The position numbers and the translations under genes are program-made. The notes beneath the pieces are model-generated. The model worked only from the letters and a program-made list of their open reading frames with translations. It was not told the origin of the DNA and did not search any database. Positions 33,847 to 44,377 of a stretch of 64,000 bases of DNA are shown one piece after another. The number at the start of each line of letters is the position of its first letter. Position 1 is the stretch's first letter. Source of the DNA: Aphanomyces cochlioides. Taxonomy: Eukaryota; Oomycota; Saprolegniomycetes; Saprolegniales; Verrucalvaceae. Location: NCBI GenBank assembly GCA_019828595.1, contig JAHQRK010000024.1, positions 434,001 through 498,000 of the forward strand. Direction: 5' to 3'.

Positions 33847-34020
33847 ATGGAGGCTCCGACCGGCTACAAACTACAAAGGCTCCCGTCGTTGCGATCCCAG
33901 ACTGACCGCATACACGATGGAACGTTTCACACAGTCCTCGTCGAGTCCTATGAGGTGCACACGAGCGATGCCGTCTTGGGTTCACTCGAGACTTGTGTGA
34001 CAGAAATGTGTCAAGGATAG
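33847..34020 (+). CDS. small ORF of 57 residues, unrecognised
   Basis: An ATG-initiated frame reading MEAPTGYKLQRLPSLRSQ, then FHTVLVESYEVHTSDAVLG and ending ETCVTEMCQG. Composition is protein-like, and a TATCCGGATA motif sits about 80 bp upstream. It has no known motif. It could be a complete microprotein, the first exon of a longer gene, or a remnant. A plus-strand frame at 34053-34268 that begins MRNNATAALDIPNL might be a continuation, but I could not find a convincing intron. Confidence 0.3.
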   Translation: MEAPTGYKLQRLPSLRSQTDRIHDGTFHTVLVESYEVHTSDAVLGSLETCVTEMCQG

Positions 34021-34986
34021 AAATGCGTAGCGAATTGAGGAGAATATAACCCATGAGGAACAATGCTACAGCGGCGCTTGATATCCCCAACCTGGCCGAG
34101 AGAGAGGTTCCACACGTTCTTGATGCGATCCTTTATCCTCCTCTCGGAAGCGAAAAATCCAGACTAGACCCGAACTTTTCGATCCAGTCGGGTCTGACCG
34201 TTCCAACTCGCTCAACAAGGAGTAGATATATCGAGTTGTCCATGAGCTTCAGAAAGTCTCGGAGATAGATTCCTCGAGAGTAAAGATGATGTTTATGGAG
34301 CTTGAAATGTCCTGTTTGACGAAATTGAAGTCGCCACATCGCCAGGAGTCTACACAATGTGGTCAGCCAGGTCAGAAATGGCGTTTACTGTTAACATTAA
34401 TATATTGTTTAGATAAATATCTATTTCTTTGCAGTAACGGTTTATCCAACGAATATTTGTATTTCTTTTATGTATAACCTCTATAAAACTATATTTCAGA
34501 ATATCGTCAAGTATCCACCAGCTGCTTTCGAGAGTTGAAGTGTATCTTAGTGTGGGCCGTTCAACGACAGCTCACAGCGCAGTTCTTGATGTGGCTACAT
34601 CGTTGGGACAGCAATGCGATCATACGGACTGAGCCGCGATATGGATGGCCTTTTTTCTTTGTCTTACGTCTATCTTGAAACGGAAGAGAACTCTCGCAGC
34701 ACTGCACGTGGAAGTGCGGTATAGACAGTGAGTTGGAACGGCCGTAGAAAGATTCGTCACTGTATTAATATTGCATGTTACCCATATGGCATACAATTTT
34801 CAAGATATTTGAAAAATTTCAGAAAAAAATGCCAGACGAGATCCCGACTATACAAAGACGACGATCATCTGTGACACACAAGATCAACGATACATCAAGC
34901 CGCACCGCTTGCTTGTTGAGTCTCTCTCCACGAACGAGCAGCCAGCCAGCCGCCACCATCTACCAAAAAACAAGTCTAGCACCACG
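34021..34986. other. intergenic region upstream of the PX gene
   Basis: About 0.97 kb, AT-rich around 34.38-34.50 kb. No confident gene. The PX frame stays open upstream of its first ATG (to a TTG at 34909), so an upstream exon is possible; the ATG at 34829 in another frame could start it. Confidence 0.4.
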
Positions 34987-36699
34987 ATGATGCTTCTTCA
35001 ATGTGGCGGGTGCAAAGACTCAAGTGAATCGCCGCGGCTAGACAGCAGCATGTCGAGGCTCCACCCACGGCGTGGGAGTGTCAATGAAGAATTTGGGTAC
35101 CAAACGCTCCACACATATGCAACGTCAAGTCAGTCGCGGTGTGTGGACAGTCCATTGGCACAGTCGTCTCAGAGCAGTGGCGTCCCTGACCCGTACAAGT
35201 CGAAAACTGCGGCGTTGCTTTGGATCGAAAGCGATGAATCCTCCATGGGACATGCTGATGGAGATGTGCCCAACTTTCAATCGTTCTGTCCACCTCACAA
35301 ATGGTCGGCTGCTTTTGCATCACCAGGCGATTTCACCTTGAAAGCTGCTCACGTCAAGCGATCTCATGGCACCATCATGTACTATCTCGCCTTGATTGGG
35401 CTCTCGATTCCAACAACCAGCTCGGGATCTTCGTCACCCTTGGCACCAGCCACCCACATGCCGCGATCACGAACGGAAGGTGGTTTCTCCCCAGTCTCGC
35501 GCAAAGATAAAGCACAATCTGTCTCCATAATCCCCAAGACTGAAGCCGAAATTACCTCCTTCGTTCATACCCTGGCTCTGAGATATCCTGGCCACCATGT
35601 AATTGCACTCTACTCGCGCAAGATGCAAAAGGCAAGAAAACTTGAAGCTCGTGCCCAAGTTGTTGTCGAAGTGTTGGCATCTATCCTATCAATCACCCAC
35701 GTTGGTCTCCATCGCCTAATCGCCGTGAAAGAACCTGTCCCGCAAGATCTTCGAGTTCGCATTTTCTTGTCCCTTCATCTCTTTCGGGGGACGCTCCCAA
35801 CAGGCTCAAACTCATGTGATGGCCGCCTGGAGTCACAACAGTCGACCTCTGAAGCCAATGCTATTGAAACTCGTAAGCCTATTCCTTCTGAATGGTTACT
35901 TCCAAAGCAAGCTCCACTGCCGACACGGCTTGCAATTTCTTCTCGCAAAGAACGTCGCAGATCCTTTCGAGCTGTTCCGTGCTGCACAACTTACGTTTCT
36001 CCGATGGAGTGGAACAAGAAAGCCCCAGAAACAAGTGGTGCATTCACTGTCCAAATCACAAGCATCCACACTCCAACCAACACTGATTCAGCTGCTTCTG
36101 ACGTGGTTCAGTACATCGTGACTGTTCTGTACGTGGACCCTGTAAATCCTTCGACCCACTTGACTCGCACTGTTCTCCATCGATATGCTGACTTCTGGCG
36201 TCTAGCCACACATGTACATACCAAGACAAAGCTGGACAACCATATGCACCAGTTGCCCCCGAAGACATTGTTCCGATCTGCCGATCCAGCCTTCCTGGAA
36301 GCACGTGCTGTTGGTCTCCAGCGATTTCTGGATACGCTTCTCTGCCTTTCATTCAAGGGCATGCTTGACCAGAAGATTGACATGGCTGCTGAGCCCCAAG
36401 TCCGCGCCTTTCTTGAGCTCCCCCCTGTACAGTGGAACGTTGTCGCCGAACATCCATCGAAACAAGACCTCGACCGCTTCCGTGCTCTCTCCAATTCATC
36501 CACGGCCAGCACTAGAAGCATCTCCCCCCTAAAGACGAGTGACGACGAAGATGAAGACGACGACGATACCGACGCCGAAGCTGGCCGTATCAGCGACGAA
36601 CGAATCTTTGCCGAATTTGAGTCTCGCGTCGAAAGACCGTTCCAGAATCGCCGCTCCATGTCATCGCAGTACTATCCAGTCTCGAGAGGCGTCGCATGA
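34987..36699 (+). CDS. PX-domain phosphoinositide-binding protein
   Basis: A single frame of 570 residues from the ATG at 34987. The N-terminal about 340 residues are Ser-rich and of unknown fold, with one more ordered part around ITSFVHTLALRYPGHHVIALY. A PX domain lies at roughly 345-480: FTVQITSIHTPT, then RYADFWRLATHV (the RxY/F-x-F-type phosphoinositide-contact strand), a Pro-containing loop QLPPKTLF and RAVGLQRFLDTLLC. PX domains bind phosphatidylinositol 3-phosphate and related lipids, so an endosomal location is likely. The C-terminal region is acidic (DEDEDDDDTDAEA) and ends in SRGVA. An upstream exon cannot be excluded. Confidence 0.75.
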   Translation: MMLLQCGGCKDSSESPRLDSSMSRLHPRRGSVNEEFGYQTLHTYATSSQSRCVDSPLAQSSQSSGVPDPYKSKTAALLWIESDESSMGHADGDVPNFQSFCPPHKWSAAFASPGDFTLKAAHVKRSHGTIMYYLALIGLSIPTTSSGSSSPLAPATHMPRSRTEGGFSPVSRKDKAQSVSIIPKTEAEITSFVHTLALRYPGHHVIALYSRKMQKARKLEARAQVVVEVLASILSITHVGLHRLIAVKEPVPQDLRVRIFLSLHLFRGTLPTGSNSCDGRLESQQSTSEANAIETRKPIPSEWLLPKQAPLPTRLAISSRKERRRSFRAVPCCTTYVSPMEWNKKAPETSGAFTVQITSIHTPTNTDSAASDVVQYIVTVLYVDPVNPSTHLTRTVLHRYADFWRLATHVHTKTKLDNHMHQLPPKTLFRSADPAFLEARAVGLQRFLDTLLCLSFKGMLDQKIDMAAEPQVRAFLELPPVQWNVVAEHPSKQDLDRFRALSNSSTASTRSISPLKTSDDEDEDDDDTDAEAGRISDERIFAEFESRVERPFQNRRSMSSQYYPVSRGVA

Positions 36700-37140
36700 G
36701 CAAACAATATCATGTATCTCGCGGTATGTGTTGCCTTGTCCTTGATGGAACCTGTGAAGAGGTCGACTGACAGAAAATTTGAAACTGAGAGCTTCGCGCG
36801 CGCAAAATTAACTTGCAACATTAAGTTATTAAATTTAACCAATCATAACGCAAGACACTTGCACGTAAATGTTGGCTTTTCTTGATTTAGGACAAGACAA
36901 CCGGTCAATTCTTCGCGATGAAACGGTCTATAAAGGTCAAGTTGATGGGAGCGCTGTCGTCGGCCGCAGAATCCCCGACGTCCTCCATGAAATGGAGCTT
37001 CCTGTCCTTGTGGGTCCTTAGTTGTAGTGTTTTAATTGGTTAAATATTATTCTTTTTCTCAATATGCAGTTTTATTGGGTTTATTTTATCCAATTAAATT
37101 AAGCATTATTGACAACCTCATTGTTCAATTTGCGCCAAAG
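36700..37140. other. intergenic between PX and SMYD genes
   Basis: AT-rich 0.44 kb without a gene. It should contain the PX 3' end and the SMYD promoter. Confidence 0.5.
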
Positions 37141-38767
37141 ATGCAAGTGGAGTTGCGACACGATGATGCCAAACGTGGCCGATGGGTGGCTGCAACTCGA
37201 GATATCCCTGTTGGCTCGCTTGTCATGGAGTCCGTTCCGTATTCTTATGTATTGTCGCCGTCCTTGTGGTCAGAACGGTGCCAAGTTTGCTTCCGGGCGA
37301 CAAATACTCTTCAACGCTGTTCAAGTTGCCGCCTTGTTTACTATTGTGAGCATTTTTAGCGAGCTGCGGGTATTAAATGTGTAGTAGGTACCAAGGCATG
37401 TCAGCTAGCCGATTGGAAAGAAAATCACAAAGTCGAATGTCCCAAATTGCCATATTTATATCAACAGCCTTCTGCTTTGCTGTCTGACATTCTTCTCATC
37501 AGCAGAACATTGAGAAAGGTAGCAGGCAAATCGTCAAGCCCGACACCAGTGAATGGGCCCGTGGTATCACCACACGACCTCGTTTGGTTCGAAGAGGACA
37601 GAAAACTCATGCGAGATGTAGCCAGAGCCACTCATCACTACAAGCTAGTCAATCCAGGTAAAGCTTCCTCGAGATTGATAACTGAATGTCGATGTAGAAG
37701 AAAACTCTGTTGCTGAAGTGGAAGAAATGTTGTGTCGATTCCATTGCAATAACTTTGCAATAACAGACGAGCTCTTGTTGGAAATTGGAGCAGGTATTTG
37801 TCGCTGACTCCTCTTAGCCTGATCATGCTCGTAGGTTGCTTTCCTTGGGGAGCAATGGTCAACCATAGTTGTGCCAATAATTGTGTCATCACGTTAGTGT
37901 CACGAGCTAGTTCAATTTGTCATGGCTGAGTAGGTATGCTCCTAAAACCCAAACAATGGAGCTTCGGGCAATCGAACCAATTCCACAAGGCTCGGAAATC
38001 TCTCAACCCTATGGTATGTTTTTCGTGCACCAAAGGCATTAATACTTGAGCAGTGGACGTTGGTCTTGCTTTCTCAAAACGACGTGAAATGTTGCAGCAA
38101 CACTATCATTTTGACTGTGATTGTGCACGATGCATCCAGCAGGGTTCCTCTAGCGACAACAATCTTGACGACGACTCGGCGAATCCATTATTAATGCAGG
38201 CAGCAAGGTGGTGCAGTGAAGCCGCTCGCTGTTCAAATATGCAGGACGCCATTGACCTGTATCGTCAAGCTCTCGATGCTCGTGGGTCAGTGCTGTCTCA
38301 GTGGAATGTATCACTCTTGGAAGTGCACTCCCAGTTGCTCACACTGTTCATTGACTTGGGAGATGTTTCAAGTGCCGTCGACACAGCGCTAACCATCTAC
38401 GAGTTCTACAAGCGAATGTACGTCCGCAACCATGCTCTTGTGGGATTGCACTTGTACACTCTGGGCGATCTTGAGTGGCAGGACAACATGCAGGATGAAA
38501 GCATCGTGCATCTCAATGAAGCTCTGCGCATCCTCAACATCACTCATGGCAGCGGTCATGCCCTCGTTGTTGGTCTTGACCACCAAATGTAAGGTCGGAT
38601 ATCTTGAGCTTTTATTCTAAGCTTCTCTTTTTCGACAAAAAGACGAAGATTTAGCTCGACAAGATGACGTGCAGTATACTCAAGTCAAGTCAAATTTGAA
38701 AATCTTTTCCAGGTTTGTTCGACGTGTTGAAGTGAAACTGCTTAACTCCTTGCAAGAAGCATCATAA
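37141..38767 (+). CDS. SMYD-type (SET and MYND) protein lysine methyltransferase
   Basis: Seven exons: 37141-37345, 37388-37657, 37698-37793, 37835-37892, 37934-38013, 38054-38572 and 38622-38767. They sum to 1374 nt, giving 457 residues, normal for SMYD proteins. The split SET domain starts at residue 1. The MYND zinc finger (about 43-87) has the full ligand set: CQVCF, RCSSC, YYCTKAC, and H/C in NHKVEC. The SET core contains MVNHSCANNC (S-adenosylmethionine/active-site NHSC) and EISQPYVD. The post-SET Cys cluster is FDCDCARC. A helical C-terminal domain with TPR-like repeats follows. The last exon was recovered through an intron at 38573-38621; without it the frame would stop at 38592. It should methylate lysines on histones or other proteins. 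Confidence 0.88.
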
Positions 38768-38827
38768 TTCGATTCCGAAGAGACATCGGAAGGACTGCGT
38801 TGTCTACTTGTTGCGACGACAATTGCC

Positions 38828-40395
38828 ATGTTCAGCCTACGCGCATCCGAGTTTGAACCTGAACCTGAACAGATCGGTAGGCAAAGTTCGCGTTGTATCG
38901 TATGGCTGATAACGTTGCCGTGCAATGTCTAGATGAGCGAAGATGGGAACGTATTGAAACTCTCGGAGACGGATACAGTCCCCGCACAGGTCACACCGTT
39001 GTCTCGTACAACTCGACGTTATACGTATTCGGCGGAACTGATCGACGACGACGGCAGCAGGATCTTTTCCAGTTTGACATTGGTACGTGCCAAGCTGAAC
39101 GCTGATATCGAGCTCTTGATAGAGTCCTGCCTGTGGTCTCAAGTCGAAGTTAACGGCACACTACCCCCTCGCCGATCGGGAGCCTTGGGTGTCGTTCACG
39201 AGAACAACATGTATATTTTTGGTGGATACGATGGACGCGATGGTAATTACTTCAACGACCTCTATTACTTCAACTTTGGTAATATCTCCCTCCATGGTAT
39301 GTGATTAACCATTCTTGACATTAGAAACACGTCGATGGAGCGAAATGCCCGCATTGTCGTCACTTCGTCCTGAATCCCGCACAGATCACATCATGGTCCT
39401 CCATGAGGCAGATATTTACATTTTTGGAGGCTATAATGGGTCCTCGCGGTTTAACAACATGTACCGATATGAACTCAGTGCGAAAACATGGAACAAAGTT
39501 GACGCACAAGGCATGGTACCTTCTGGCCGCTTTGGACATTCAGGTGCTGTGCACATGCATCGCCTCATAGTCTTTGGTGGCTGGGACGGCCGTGATACAC
39601 TTGATGACCTCCATCAATACGATTTCAAGTCGAATACGTGGAGTCCAATTACCACTGCCGGTCGAAGTCCACCACATCGCTATCGGCACACTTCTGTCGT
39701 GTATGGCGACAGTATGTTTGTCTTCGGAGGCGTCGACAAAGCACACAGCCGATTTAACGATCTCCAGAGGCTTGATTTGACAACCAAGACTTGGACCGAA
39801 GTGTACACGACAGGATACGTCCCAAGCAGTCGAACATTTCATCGTGCCGTGGTCGTCACAAGTCGAATGTACCTACTAGGCGGCTACGATGGTACAGATC
39901 GTCTACATGATTTGTACTCCATCCATGTTGGACCTCTCTCCCCCCCATCGCTCCTGTCGCTGTGTGCCACGTATGCTCGAAATCACGTCGACGACATCCT
40001 ACACTACACATCCTTTAAAGGCGTGCCTCCAAGTAAGATATATCTACTACTTGCTCTTAACACTTTCTGCCCTAGTGGTTCTTGATGATGTCATTTTCCG
40101 ACGAGATGGGGACAATATTTTGCGCGGCAAATGCTCCATCTGCAGAGATGGTCGGTGTAGCATTTACCAGCTCTCGAGGGTACGTATGCCAAATTCAAAA
40201 CAATTTTCCTGACTGTCGTGATAGATGGCACCTCCCCCACAGTCTCACTTGGAAGGCAATCATTCCAGGCGTCCTCCATGCAATTCCTCGTCATCTTCTT
40301 CGCGGGAAAAAGGCAAAGCAATCGAAACTTTTCCATGTATATGTGGCCATGCCAGCACCCATCACGAGATGATCGACGAGCGAAGTACGTTATGA
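38828..40395 (+). CDS. kelch-repeat beta-propeller protein
   Basis: Six exons: 38828-38876, 38933-39082, 39123-39278, 39325-40032, 40076-40179 and 40225-40395. They sum to 1338 nt, giving 445 residues. Six kelch blades follow one another, each with a GG pair and conserved Tyr/Trp (LYVFGG, MYIFGGYDGRD, IYIFGGYNGSS, LIVFGGWDGRD, MFVFGGVDKAH, MYLLGGYDGTD). Next comes a helical segment LCATYARNHVDDILHYTSFKG. The tail is Cys-rich with CSICRDGRC and CICGHASTHHEM, possibly zinc-binding. Kelch propellers bind protein partners, often as E3-ligase or small-GTPase adaptors. The first exon (MFSLRASEFEPEPEQI) was preferred to an ATG at 38902 because it joins in frame to DERRWERIETLG. Confidence 0.82.
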
Positions 40396-40596
40396 CATCT
40401 CAATGAATGAATTTCTTACCACACGACATTATAGAATTGCTTGGTGAACGTGTCGAAGACTCTGGCTCGAGTAAAACCAAAGTTTTCTTGTTGTATAGCC
40501 TCTACAAGCGCATTTTTGACGGCGACCAAGTCATGGATGCTTAGAAGTACCTTAAGATTGAATCAAGACGACGTGTCTCTCCACTCCGCTCACAAC

Positions 40597-41398
40597 TTAT
40601 TTGGTTCTGGATTTCTTCGCGCCACCGGGAGCTTCACCTTCCTCTTTTGCATGCTTGAGAGCGTCTTTGCTCCGATTAAAGACAAGTGACGTCGACTCCT
40701 TTGCGGAGTATTGGTATCCCTCCATGTCGAAAGCTTGGATATCTTCAAGTGACGACGCTTTCTTCTTGATAGCATGAAGAACCATGAGTCCTCGAGCTCG
40801 TTTGGTATAGACCCGTTTAACCCGACCGTTGTCTTTAAAGACACAGTCGACGACGTCAACGCTTGGATCCAATGCGTCCTTGTCGATACTCTTAGCGAAT
40901 TGCTTGGGCGCAATGTTGAGCAAAATTTTGTTCGACGACGGGGCGTCTCAAGGTGTCGACTCATGTCGAGACGGTACACTGGAATCAAATCGAGCGGACG
41001 TAGCGTGCCTAGACACATAGAGCTACCAGTGGGTCAGACCATAAAGACCGCTGATGATACGAAGATGATCTTGTGCAAATGCAGTGTCATTGTCGCTCCA
41101 TAATTCGCTCTGTAAGCCTTTGTACACAGGTCAGACATAAGCAAACACCGCCTGATTCATAGTCATGTGATATGGATTCAAAGCATCAGTGGCGTACTTG
41201 TTTAAATTTGTCCGATGGTGTTGTTTGGGTCTCGTCAACATCCGTCATGAAAGTCTTGTATCTACATGACGAGTCAAAACTGTAAGCATGCATCATGGAT
41301 CCACATGCCTTTCGTAATTGAGCTCGCCGAGTTCGTCACTCAACACCAAAGAGAGAAGTGAGCTCCGACTTGGACAACTTGCGTAGTTCTTGTACCTG
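40597..41398 (-). pseudogene. 5'-truncated, broken duplicate of the adjacent yaaA-like gene
   Basis: Minus-strand copy of the gene at 41839-42875 with the same exon order. Recognisable parts are exon 2 (QELRKLSKSEL), exon 3 (YKTFMTDVDETQTTPSD), exon 4 ([19 protein letters not shown]), and exon 5 from TLRPLDLI to the shared end GGAKKSRTK. Defects: exon 1 with the SPAKTLD motif is missing; there is a one-base insertion near 41345 (GTTGAGTGAC against GTCAGCGAC); a TGA lies in exon 4 near 41129; and about 25 codons (the GKDLYNFWG region) are lost from exon 5 with a frame change. The introns, including a GC-AG intron, are still visible. Confidence 0.85.
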
Positions 41399-41838
41399 GA
41401 AACACAATTGTCAGGCAAATTCCGAGCGAAACAACGGAGTACCAACCCATGAGGCGAACGAGGCGGCAATGAGCGCATGGAGTCAAGAAATCAAGGCTAT
41501 TCAAGGTTGTCGCAATGGAAAATTGAATCAAAAGTGGATTGAGCGGAATGTGTGCCCCTGTTTGTCTGTGAGACGAATATCTCATCGCATTTGGGTCAAC
41601 GACGGCATTCGTGATGAGGTTTGCGACTCGGGCATGTTCACCAGACTCACATCATACGTAAAGAACCCGTGGATGGGTCACCCGGAGTCGTGGCACCACG
41701 CTCGCCCTGCTCCCGACTGTAACTTAAAACTGTTTGCTTCAATGGACTCAACAAGTATATTTTGGTTGCGACCAAGTCGTGGATATGTTGGCGTAGCCTC
41801 GGTATGCCAACAACCTCCTGTTCTGTGTTTGGCTGCTT
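41399..41838. other. spacer between the two yaaA copies
   Basis: Contains the duplicated 3' flank: GACCAAGTCATGGAT at about 40529 and GACCAAGTCGTGGAT at about 41770. No yaaA first exon is found here. Minus-strand reading gives protein-like stretches (for example VANLITNAVVDPNAMRYSSH) in more than one frame, too broken to call. Confidence 0.4.
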
Positions 41839-42875
41839 TTATTTGGTTCGTGATTTCTTTGCGCCACCTGGAGCTTCCCCTGCTTCCACAGCACGCTTGA
41901 GGGCGGTTTTGCTTCTGTTGAAAACAAGCGTCGTCGACGTTGATTCTTTGGCAGAGTATTGGTACCCCTCCATGTCGAAAGCCTGGATATCCTCAAGTGT
42001 TGAAGCTTGAGACTTGACAACGTAATGGACCATGAGTCCTCGAGCTCGTTTGGCATAAACAGATTTGATCTGTCCATCGTCTTTGAAGACACAATCGACG
42101 ACAACAATGCTTGGATCCAGAGCAGCCAAATCGACGCTTTTAAAGTACTCAATGGAAGCCACATTGAGCAGAATCTTGGTCGACGAAGATGGCGATTCAA
42201 AGGCTTTGTTGATATCTTCAGATATGGTACAACCCCAAAAGTTGTACAAGTCTTTTCCTCGAGGATTCGAAACCTTTTGCCCCATTTCTAGTCGATATGC
42301 TTGAATCAAGTCGAGAGGACGCAGTGTGCCTACGTTCATTGGCGTCAAGTAGAGGAAATCTGTATGTCGAGAATACCATAAAGGCCGCAGAGGATACGCA
42401 GATGGTCTTGTGCAAATGCAATATCCTTGTCGCTCCACGAATCGCTTTGTAGTCCTTTGTAGGCTGGCCCATCAAATGCAAACACTGCCTAGAACATTAT
42501 TATGATGATATTAGTTGGAAGTGAATGTACTTGTTTGAACATCTCTGAGGGTTTTGTTTGGGTCTCGTCAACGTCTGTGACAAAATTCTTGTACCTACCA
42601 GATGCAATCAACATAAATTTGCATGAAGAGCAGTGTCTCGTGCCTGTCGTAGTTGAGCTTTGCGATGGCGTCGCTGACACCAAGGAGCGATTTGAGTTTG
42701 GCTTGAGACAACTTGCGCAGCTCTTCCACCTGAAAGGAACTTAGACTTACTTAAGCGATGAGGTACGCACCAGAATAGTTGCCTCGTCGAGGTGGGTGGG
42801 CTGAGTGTACTCGCCAGGCTTCATAGTGACGGACATGTCGAGCGTTTTGGCGGGAGACAGAACCATGACAATCAT
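41839..42875 (-). CDS. yaaA: YaaA/UPF0246 family protein
   Basis: Five exons: 42771-42875, 42644-42729, 42531-42594, 42377-42488 and 41839-42329. They sum to 858 nt, giving 285 residues, slightly longer than bacterial YaaA. Family hallmarks in order: [87 protein letters not shown] and LVFNRSK. In Escherichia coli YaaA lowers free iron and protects against peroxide; a similar role here is inference. The exon 2-exon 3 join needs a GC-AG intron (AG|GCACGA...TGGTAG|G), and the pseudogene copy has the same. The C-terminal tail GGAKKSRTK is basic. TTATCCGGA lies about 133-140 bp upstream of the ATG. Confidence 0.9.
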
Positions 42876-43037
42876 GGTTGTCAAATCCTGGAATGCCCAG
42901 AATTCCATTGGGTACGACAAAATTATCTTAAATACATTAAAAGAACATTTAAGAACGCTGTGAAAATCAGCTTTGTAATTAAAGAAAAGTCTTTGAGAAG
43001 TTCAAGATTATCCGGAGGGTAAGTTGACTGATCATTT
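42876..43037. promoter_or_regulatory. yaaA promoter region with TTATCCGGA
   Basis: Short AT-rich spacer between the yaaA start and the stop codon of the transporter upstream (same strand). TTATCCGGA at 43008-43016 is a half match to the recurrent palindrome. Confidence 0.35.
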
Positions 43038-44377
43038 TTAAAATTCGCGCGCTTTGGATAGGACTTTCTCGTAGAAGAAGAAGCTCAAGGTGAACGAGAC
43101 GATGAAAAGCGCGAGGATACAATAGCCAAGGACTTCAAAGTTGTCGCTTCATAGGTGGTGAATGAATGAGAAGAGGATGGAATATGGCGTACTTGATGGA
43201 TTGAATGCCGTCCGCTAGCCATCCGCTCCAATTTGTTTGAGAGACGACGATACCCAAAGCTTCAACGATGCCAATGAACAGAGCCACGAAAGACGATAAT
43301 CCCGTGAGAAACATATTGTAGAAGAGCTTCTTCGCAGGATGGATGTACGCCCAACCGTACGCCCACAACATAAAGATACCTATGAGCAAAGATCAATTGT
43401 GCGATTTTTGATGACCAGACCGTCAAGAGTGTCCACCAAGCTCATACCGCACGTAAAGAGCCCAGGCAAAACAAGAACGAGCCAAGAGGGTACACCTGAA
43501 TGAGAAGCAATCGCTGAAATTGCGAGTAGAGCCTGAGAAGAAGGTGAAATGTGTGATTCGAGGAAAAATTCATACCACTTCCGACGCAGTGTCAAACCCA
43601 AGACCAAAGAGGAATCCCAATGGATACATTTTCCACGGCCAGTCGACAACTTCCAGAAGTGATGGACAAAAACCAGTTATTGCTCCCCCGACTTTAACAT
43701 CGCCATTCGGTTCATTACTTTCGTCTTCTACTTCCTTGGTGTAGACATTGTGCCATGCTCTATAAAGCCGTGCAAACGAAAATGCATTGAGGAGACCAAT
43801 GAGACAGAGGAACGTTGCCGATACGACGGTGCCAATAATTGCTCCAACGGCTTTGCTGTCGTCAATGTGAGAGTCAAAGTACGACGCGCTAAAAATGACG
43901 ACCAGTGACATGAGAATCACCACACTCGAGTGCCCCAAAGAGAAGAAGAGGCCGACTGTGACGGGCTGTTGTCCCCTCTGCAATAAGTTTCTCGTCACAT
44001 TATCGATGGCAGCGATCTACGAATCACCGTCAGTACGCCAAGAAAGTCAAGACAGCCAACATGATCAGCGTCTACTGCGTGTCGAAGACCCAACGAGTAT
44101 GCAACCAATGCAGGGGAAAGAATCACAGGATACCTACAACATCATGGTCAATTTGGACTCATAGTGGAGCTCAATGGTACCTGGAACTCGCAACGAACGT
44201 CACCAACCACATGACCACATTGACAGCAACAAGAACTCCAACGACAGTTTTAGCACGGTTCACAGTTCGCTCCGCGACTCCAGGCAAAAACGCCAAGTCG
44301 GCCGATTGCATCGCGTCCACCTTGTCAACATCCACGAGAAGGTGTCGCTCTTCTTCACTTGTGCTCGGCATCGTCAT
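43038..44377 (-). CDS. NiCoT-family nickel/cobalt transporter
   Basis: Six exons: 44181-44377, 44061-44133, 43576-44016, 43421-43532, 43193-43379 and 43038-43146. They sum to 1119 nt, giving 372 residues. The NiCoT signature HAVDADH is complete and is followed directly, across an intron, by IAAIDN. Other family motifs are LFFSLGHSSVVI, FLFGLGFDTASEV, CGMSLVDTLDGIFMLWAYGWA and GIVEALG. About eight membrane helices are visible. It should import Ni2+ or Co2+, for example for urease. The first 25 residues are acidic and cytosolic. An alternative ATG 48 nt upstream (44425) is in frame; the start MTMPSTSEEER was preferred. The family is common in bacteria and found in some fungi and oomycetes, so ancient horizontal origin is possible. 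Confidence 0.88.

Noticed and set aside
38054..38592. SMYD gene ending at the TAA near 38590
   Set aside because: A GT...AG intron from 38573 to 38621 restores a longer protein-like C-terminus with all exon phases consistent.
39315..40085. Kelch gene as a single-exon gene starting at 39315
   Set aside because: Upstream exons add blades 1 and 2 in frame through clear short introns.
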